Below are positions 59,019 to 64,000 of a stretch of 64,000 nucleotides of DNA, piece by piece. A program made the translations under genes and the position numbers. Under the pieces are notes generated by a model. The model made no database searches. It had not been told where the DNA came from and worked only from the letters and a program-made list of their open reading frames with translations. Position 1 is the first letter of the stretch, and each line of letters opens with the position of its first letter. Source of the DNA: an uncultured Amaricoccus sp. (GTDB lineage: Bacteria > Pseudomonadota > Alphaproteobacteria > Rhodobacterales > Rhodobacteraceae); contig NZ_CALAGI010000140.1 of NCBI RefSeq assembly GCF_937891315.1, positions 1-64,000 of the forward strand. Reading direction: 5' to 3'.

Positions 59019-60695
59019 ATGTCGAGCGATTTGCTGAACGGTCCGCGGTTCAACCGGATCGCCTACACGCTGATCCTCCTCATTGTGGCGGCGCATGTCG
59101 CGGTCGGGCTCGTGAATGACCGCGATCCCTGGCACGACGAAGCGCTGCTGGCCGCCAACCTGATCGGCGTCGATTTTCCGCTGCTGACCCCGATGCCCTA
59201 TTTCGAACAGGCGGCGCCGGTCGGCTATGTCGCGCTGGCCCGCGCGGTTCAGGCGCTGGCGCCCGCCGCCGATCCGGTCGCGCTGTTCCGGCTTCTCGAT
59301 GTCGCGGTGTTTCTCGTCGGGCTGGTCGCGCTGCTGCTGCACGCGCTGCGGACCTGTCGGCCGGTCGATTTCCTGATGTTGGCCGGGATCGCGCTGTCCA
59401 GCGGCTATCTCTGGACCTATGCCAGCGAAATCAAGCACTATGGCTTCGAGTTCACCGCGACCGCGTTTCTGCTCATCACCGGGCGGGCGCTCGCCTATTC
59501 CGACCGGCCAGCGGCCTACGTCCAGTTCGGCGCCGCCATCCTCGTCGCCGCCGCGATCTCCTTCACCACGCCGATCGTCGTCGCCGCCGTCCTCGGCGGT
59601 ACCATTGCCCTGCGGCTGCTCGGCCCCGTCGCGCCGGCGCTGGCGGCCCGGTTGGCGCCGCCCCCGCCGCTCCGGGGGGGTTCCGCCGGCTTGATCGTCG
59701 CGACCGTCCTCGCGCTCGGCGTCGCGGCGGGGATGCATCTGATGGTGAACCGCGATCTCACCCAGTACCAGATGGCGGCCTACAGCTTCGTCTATCAGGC
59801 CGGGACCTTCGATCTCGGCGGCTCGATCGTCGAGAACGCCAAGATCGCGCTCAGGCTCAATTCGATGCTGCTGGAACCGATCGGCGCCGCCGCCTTGCAG
59901 GGAACGCTGCAGGCGCTGGGGGGCAAGCTCGCCACCGCGCTCACCATCCTCGGCGCGACGCTGGCGATGGGGTTCTTTCTCGCCGCCGCCGCCCGCCGCG
60001 CGCCGCACGCGGTCCTGACGATGCTCGCCTTCATCACCGGCGCGCTCCTGCTCAATCTGATGGGGCAATTGCCTTTCGTCTCGACGCGCCATTTCTTCTT
60101 CATCGCGCCGGTGACGCTGATCGTGCTCTCGGTCGGCTCGGGCGAGTTGCTGACGCTCGCCGGCGCGCGGATGAGCCCCGGGTTCCGGCGCGCCGGAGCC
60201 TTCGCGGTGCTGGCGGCGCTGGTCTGGACCAGCGCCAATGCGACGCTCGCCGCCGCGAACAAGCGGTCACAGGAGCTCACGCCGCTCTTCGCCGAGATCG
60301 TGGCGCGCGATCCCGGCGCGCCGGTCTGGGTCTATGCCGACGCCCAGCCCGCGGCGAAGCTGCTGGCGCCGGTCGGGGTGCGCCTCGTCGGCATGTTCGA
60401 CGACCGGAGCGGTACCGAGGGCTGGGGCGCGCGGGGCGGCGGCATGCTGATCGATCCCGAGGCCGAAAATCCGTGGCAACCGAACCCCGCCTATCCGCGC
60501 TCGATCGGCGCCGCGGCGGCGGGCGCCAGCGCGCTCTGGCTGATCTTCGCCGGCGACTGGATGGAACCGGGGCGCGAAGGCTTTTTGAACGCCGCCGACG
60601 CGGCCGTCGGGCCATGCGAGCTTCGGCTTACGTCGACCGACAGCGCGCTCTACTATTGCGCGCCCAGATCAACCGGAAGAACGGCGCAGCGCTGA
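59019..60695 (+). CDS. Polytopic GT-C-type glycosyltransferase
   Basis: A 558-residue integral membrane protein with about ten hydrophobic segments to residue 430 and a soluble C-terminal part. The first loop holds NDRDPWHDEALLAANL, matching the Asp/Glu motif of GT-C (GT39/ArnT-like) enzymes that take sugars from polyprenyl phosphate. Further features are YASEIKHYGFEF and FVSTRHFFFIAP. The target is unknown. The ATG at 59019 follows GGGGGAG. It is transcribed away from the epimerase gene and converges on the GT4 gene. Confidence 0.8.
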   Translation: MSSDLLNGPRFNRIAYTLILLIVAAHVAVGLVNDRDPWHDEALLAANLIGVDFPLLTPMPYFEQAAPVGYVALARAVQALAPAADPVALFRLLDVAVFLVGLVALLLHALRTCRPVDFLMLAGIALSSGYLWTYASEIKHYGFEFTATAFLLITGRALAYSDRPAAYVQFGAAILVAAAISFTTPIVVAAVLGGTIALRLLGPVAPALAARLAPPPPLRGGSAGLIVATVLALGVAAGMHLMVNRDLTQYQMAAYSFVYQAGTFDLGGSIVENAKIALRLNSMLLEPIGAAALQGTLQALGGKLATALTILGATLAMGFFLAAAARRAPHAVLTMLAFITGALLLNLMGQLPFVSTRHFFFIAPVTLIVLSVGSGELLTLAGARMSPGFRRAGAFAVLAALVWTSANATLAAANKRSQELTPLFAEIVARDPGAPVWVYADAQPAAKLLAPVGVRLVGMFDDRSGTEGWGARGGGMLIDPEAENPWQPNPAYPRSIGAAAAGASALWLIFAGDWMEPGREGFLNAADAAVGPCELRLTSTDSALYYCAPRSTGRTAQR

Positions 60696-60713
60696 GGCCG
60701 CGCCGGACCGCCG

Positions 60714-61919
60714 CTATTCGGCCGCGGCGGCGTCGCGGATGTAGCTGCGCAGATGCGCGGTGCGCCGGGCGAAGGTCGCCTCGAACGTATGGCGGAGGGC
60801 GAAGTCGCGGGCGCGCCGCGCCACCTCCACGATCTGACCCCGGTCGCGATAGAGCTCCGCCAGTTGGTTGGCGAGCGCCACCGGATCATTCATCGGCGAC
60901 AGCCAGCCACCGCCGGAATGCTTCACCACGCCGACGAAGGCCTCGTTGTCATAGCCGGCGATCGGCACGCCGCAGGACATCACCTCCGGATAGGTGCACG
61001 ACGGATCGCCCTGCGGATGACAGCAGACGAAGATATCGACCTCGCGCTTCAGGAGCGGGATCCAGGCGGTCTGGAAGTCCAGCACACCGCCGAGCCGCAC
61101 CTTGTCGCCGAGGTCCTGATGGGCGATCTCGTCGCGCAGTTCCTGCTCCAGCGCGCCGCTGCCATAGACCTCGAAGGTGAACGGCACGCCGAGCTTCACC
61201 AGCTCGCGCGCCACCTTCGGGATCTCGCGCACGCCCTTCATGGCGATCAGCCGGCCGCCGAAGATCAGCCGCAGCGGCCTGCCCTCCATTACCGAGAGGG
61301 CCTTGGCCGCGAGCGCCTCCTCGGAGATGATGTCCGCCTCCGGCACGCGGTTGTCGAAGAAGAGCAGGCTTTCCGGCTGCAGCGGGCGATAGAGATCGAA
61401 GGTCGGCACACCGCTGCACTGCAAGCCGGCGGCGATCCGCAGCGAGGCCTGGCGCGATCGCTCGGCGCCCGCCGCCCAGAGCTTGCGGCGCCAGCGGCGC
61501 ACGGGATTGGCGACCTCGGCATCGATGATCTGCCGCTCGGTCCGGGGCGAATATTCGCTGGTGAAGACCAGCGGCAGGCCGATGCGCTGGCAGATCCTGG
61601 CGGTCTCCGCCTCGGTCGGCGACAGGAAAGCGAGCGCGACCGCCCCCCGCGCCAGACGCGCCGCCTGTTCCTCGGGGTCGATCGGCCGGATCTCCAGCCC
61701 GGTCTCGGCGGCGCCCGGCATGTATTCGGCATGATCCATGTCGTCGCTGAGATGGTCGTCGAGATAGGCGAGGGTGGTGACCGGGCCCGGCCAGTACTTG
61801 GCATATTCCGCCGCGCCGTTCATGTATTTCCGCGTCAGCACCAGCCCGCCGTTGGGGCCGAGCTTGGCCCGGAGGCTGGGCAGGAGGAGGAGTTCGGTCG
61901 GTTTTTCGGAAATGCTCAT
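60714..61919 (-). CDS. Glycosyltransferase family 4 protein
   Basis: A 401-residue GT-B enzyme. The N-terminal half has LPSLRAKLGPNGGLVLTRKYM. The C-terminal GT4 domain has LRLIFGGRLIAMKGVREI and FEVYGSGALEQEL. The sugar-nucleotide-binding acidic motif is YPEVMSCGVPIAGYDNEA near residue 310. It builds a glycosidic bond with retention, on a surface polysaccharide by context. The ATG overlaps the GT61 stop as ATGA. Confidence 0.9.
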   Translation of the reverse strand: MSISEKPTELLLLPSLRAKLGPNGGLVLTRKYMNGAAEYAKYWPGPVTTLAYLDDHLSDDMDHAEYMPGAAETGLEIRPIDPEEQAARLARGAVALAFLSPTEAETARICQRIGLPLVFTSEYSPRTERQIIDAEVANPVRRWRRKLWAAGAERSRQASLRIAAGLQCSGVPTFDLYRPLQPESLLFFDNRVPEADIISEEALAAKALSVMEGRPLRLIFGGRLIAMKGVREIPKVARELVKLGVPFTFEVYGSGALEQELRDEIAHQDLGDKVRLGGVLDFQTAWIPLLKREVDIFVCCHPQGDPSCTYPEVMSCGVPIAGYDNEAFVGVVKHSGGGWLSPMNDPVALANQLAELYRDRGQIVEVARRARDFALRHTFEATFARRTAHLRSYIRDAAAAE

Positions 61920-62971
61920 GACACCCTATCAATGATGCGCCGAAGTCTGTCGTGATCGACGGTGAAGCCATCCTCGGCCGCCGTCCCCACCATGAAGGCG
62001 AACCGCATGGACATCCGGTCGGCGAATTCCTTGTAGGTCATGGCGAAACGGTCCGGCGGTTGCAGCACCAGGAAGGCGGCGTCGTCGGCCATGGTGAAGA
62101 TCGCATGCGAGAGATGGCTGCCCTCGACGCCGATCACGATCCGGGCGCCATACGTGCGCCGGGCGATCTCCTCGACGCCGAGTACCGCCGGCTCGACGAT
62201 ATCGAAGCCGAGCTTTTCCAGCATTGCCTCGAGCTCGGCTTCTTCCGCCAGCACCCGCCGCTCGCCGGTCGCGCCGCGCTTGAGATAGACGCCCGGCCCC
62301 GTGACCGGCGCGTGCCGCGCGAGATTCGCCTTCGCCCGGGCGCGAAGCTCGCGATAGCGCTGCTCCTTGTAGCTGTTCTGCGCGAAGTCAGTGTAGATCG
62401 TCAGCCGCCGCGCCCAGGCGCGCCGCGCCACCGGCGGCCGCGGCAGGTCGACGAGGGCGCGATAGCCGGCCTCGTGCTCGTAGTCCTTGGTCGGCGCGAC
62501 GATGGTCGGCGCGCCCGGCGGCGGAATGAGGCCGAGCGGCAGCTCGTCGAGCAGGAAGTTGCCGAAATAGTGGCTGCCGATGTTGTTCGAGACGAGGCAG
62601 GCGCTTTCCAGCGGCGTCGGAGGCGGGTCGCCGGTGAACAACTTCTCCGGCCCGAACCCCGGCTTGTACTTGGCCGGACCGCGATAGATATAGGCGCCGG
62701 AAATCGCCACGCCCTCGATCTCGTAGGCCATCGAGGCGGCATGCACGCAGGGCCCACCCGCGGCCAGCATATGTTCCGTCGCCCAGTCGCGATGCGGTGC
62801 GAGCCGCAGCACCCGGTCGAACTCGCCCGGCGCATGGATCGCGGCCGGAACCCTGACCACTTCCTCGGGGCAGAGTTCCCGACTCTTCGAGGCCATCGAG
62901 CGGATATCGGGCGTCATGCCGTACCACAGTCGCCGAAGCCCCCAGTCCAACATTTCCAGATTGAGTCTCAT
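61916..62971 (-). CDS. Glycosyltransferase family 61 protein
   Basis: A 351-residue protein of the GT61 (DUF563) family. The family core is SNNIGSHYFGNFLLDELPLG (the NxxH-type segment) and later VIGVEGSHLSHAIFTM near residue 290. GVYLKRGATGERRVL contains the conserved Arg region. Bacterial GT61 proteins act in capsule and LPS assembly. The ATG at 62971 was chosen because it begins at MRLNLEM with no long basic extension. A CtrA-type box lies 65-80 bases upstream, in the divergent gap with the aminotransferase gene. Confidence 0.88.
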   Translation of the reverse strand: MRLNLEMLDWGLRRLWYGMTPDIRSMASKSRELCPEEVVRVPAAIHAPGEFDRVLRLAPHRDWATEHMLAAGGPCVHAASMAYEIEGVAISGAYIYRGPAKYKPGFGPEKLFTGDPPPTPLESACLVSNNIGSHYFGNFLLDELPLGLIPPPGAPTIVAPTKDYEHEAGYRALVDLPRPPVARRAWARRLTIYTDFAQNSYKEQRYRELRARAKANLARHAPVTGPGVYLKRGATGERRVLAEEAELEAMLEKLGFDIVEPAVLGVEEIARRTYGARIVIGVEGSHLSHAIFTMADDAAFLVLQPPDRFAMTYKEFADRMSMRFAFMVGTAAEDGFTVDHDRLRRIIDRVS

Positions 62972-63035
62972 CGCCACCGCCAATCTGCGCGCCGCGCATT
63001 GCGACTCCGATGACACCGCAAGTAGTCGACCAGTA

Positions 63036-63051
63036 GTTAACGCATATTTAA
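63036..63051. promoter_or_regulatory. CtrA-type box in the GT61/aminotransferase divergent gap
   Basis: GTTAACGCATATTTAA at 63036-63051 reads on the minus strand as TTAA-N7-TTAAC, a full CtrA consensus. It lies 65 bases from the GT61 start and 52 from the aminotransferase start, so it could act on either. Confidence 0.55.
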
Positions 63052-63103
63052 ATCACGTCGCCGAATGCTGCGGGGCACGTATTCAGTCCCTGGAGCATAT
63101 AGA

Positions 63104-64000
63104 ATGGTCAAGGCTTCCGGCGGCCAAGCCCGCATCGACACCGATCTCCGACGCCCCGCGATCGATGGTGGTACGCCGGTCAGGGACCAGAGCCGCTTTC
63201 TCGTCTTCGGCCAGCCCGATATCGGCCAGCCGGAAATCGACGCGGTGACCGAGGTGCTGCGAAGCCGCTGGATCGGTACCGGACCGCATTGCCAGGCGTT
63301 CGAGGCCGAGTTCGCCGCCTACCTCGGGCCACGAATCGGTGGCGCCGTGGCGGTGAATTCGGCGACGGCGGCGTTGCATCTGTCGCTGCTCGCGCTCGAC
63401 ATCGGACCGGGGGACGAGGTGATCTCGACCGCGATGACCTTCTGTGCGACGATCAATGTCATCTGCCACGTCGGCGCGACGCCGGTGCTCTGCGATTGCG
63501 ACATCGCGACCCAATGCATCCTTCCCGAGCAGATCGAGGCGAAGATCACCCCGCGCACCAAGGCGATCATCGTCGTGCATATGTGCGGGCGGCCCTGCGA
63601 GATGGAGGCGATCATGGCCATCGCCGATCGGCGCGGCATTCCGGTGATCGAGGATTGCGCCCATGCGATCGAGACGCGAATCGGCGACCGCCCGGTCGGT
63701 ACCTATGGCACCTATGCCTGCTACAGCTTCTACGCCACCAAGAACATGACGACGGCAGAGGGCGGCATGGTGGTCGCCCAGGACGCCGAACGCCTGACCC
63801 GGATCCGCACGCTCAGCCTGCATGGCCAGAGCGCGGACGCCTGGAAACGCTATTCCAACGCGGGCTTCAAGCGCTACGACGTGGTCGAGCCGGGGTGGAA
63901 GTACAACCTGACCGACATCGCCGCCGCCATGGGCCGGGCGCAGTTGCCCATGGTCGAGAGCCGGCTCACCCGGCGCCGCGAGATCGCCGAGCAATATGAC
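63104..64000 (+). CDS. DegT/DnrJ/EryC1/StrS-family aminotransferase (cut by window end)
   Basis: PLP-dependent sugar aminotransferase; 299 residues are visible without a stop at 64000. It opens with RFLVFGQPDIGQPEIDAVTEVLRS near residue 34. It has NSATAALHLSLLAL (PLP phosphate binding) and the aspartate in VIEDCAHAIET. The Schiff-base Lys lies in YSFYATKNMTTAEGGM, about 17 residues after the aspartate motif as usual. It probably makes an amino sugar for the adjacent glycan cluster. The start at 63104 follows a weak site; the protein is typically about 380-400 residues, so about a quarter is missing. Confidence 0.9.
   Translation, partial: MVKASGGQARIDTDLRRPAIDGGTPVRDQSRFLVFGQPDIGQPEIDAVTEVLRSRWIGTGPHCQAFEAEFAAYLGPRIGGAVAVNSATAALHLSLLALDIGPGDEVISTAMTFCATINVICHVGATPVLCDCDIATQCILPEQIEAKITPRTKAIIVVHMCGRPCEMEAIMAIADRRGIPVIEDCAHAIETRIGDRPVGTYGTYACYSFYATKNMTTAEGGMVVAQDAERLTRIRTLSLHGQSADAWKRYSNAGFKRYDVVEPGWKYNLTDIAAAMGRAQLPMVESRLTRRREIAEQYD

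Overview
The window is GC-rich (roughly 70% by eye), densely coding chromosomal DNA from an alphaproteobacterium, most likely a member of the Rhodobacterales. Grounds: the RegB/SenC/RegA redox-signalling cluster, the order accD-folC / trxA-addA-addB-murU-amgK-tsaE / DivL-like PAS protein, and the co-location of sdh, mesaconyl-CoA hydratase, malyl-CoA thioesterase, mdh and sucCDAB-lpd, all familiar from Rhodobacter-type genomes. No rRNA, CRISPR array, transposase or prophage was seen. Two tRNA genes are present: Leu(UAA) and Ala(GGC).

Layout. 190-4686 (minus): ilvD, a lipoprotein and a dienoyl-CoA reductase-type flavoprotein. 4894-8008 (plus): CPBP membrane protease, accD, folC. 8254-9081 (minus): a small RTX protein of clearly lower GC, probably acquired. 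9328-22031 (minus): trxA, then a chain of genes joined by 4-base start/stop overlaps (tsaE-amgK-murU-addB-addA), a DivL-like PAS pseudo-kinase and regB. 22159-23412 (plus): senC and regA. 23776-31297: a small lipoprotein, a DUF486 protein, methionine aminopeptidase, a CinA-type protein, a cation/proton antiporter, tRNA-Leu, cfa with a strongly structured leader, then fmt and def. 31533-37826 (minus): sdhCDAB preceded by mcl2-nnrU-DUF1737-mch (ethylmalonyl-CoA pathway). 38129-50152: a small secreted protein, a TauE-type transporter, then mdh, sucC, a secreted protein, sucD, sucA, sucB, a cupin, a MAPEG protein and lpd. 50221-52868 (minus): a GntR/FCD regulator, a zinc metallopeptidase and an intracellular PHB depolymerase. 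53060-53571 (plus): a FYDLN-type zinc-ribbon protein and tRNA-Ala. 53608-64000: a surface-glycan cluster (GtrA, flavoprotein, a two-domain GT2 protein, TIM-barrel isomerase, NAD epimerase, GT-C protein, GT4, GT61, and a DegT aminotransferase cut by the window edge).

How the genes work together. The central half carries most of the TCA cycle (sdh, mdh, suc, lpd) plus two ethylmalonyl-CoA pathway steps, with a GntR regulator at its end. The palindrome TGTGATCACA or a one-base variant occurs upstream of that regulator, three times upstream of sucC, once between mch and sdhC, once inside sdhC and once upstream of def. I read this as the operator set of the GntR protein, a probable AkgR counterpart. 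This is the best-supported regulatory finding here.

Other points worth following are two full CtrA-type boxes (upstream of the DivL-like gene, and between the GT61 and DegT genes), the long leader hairpin that overlaps the cfa ribosome binding site, and a hairpin between the sucA Shine-Dalgarno and its start. I saw no wholly unknown multi-gene system. The novelty is mainly regulatory.
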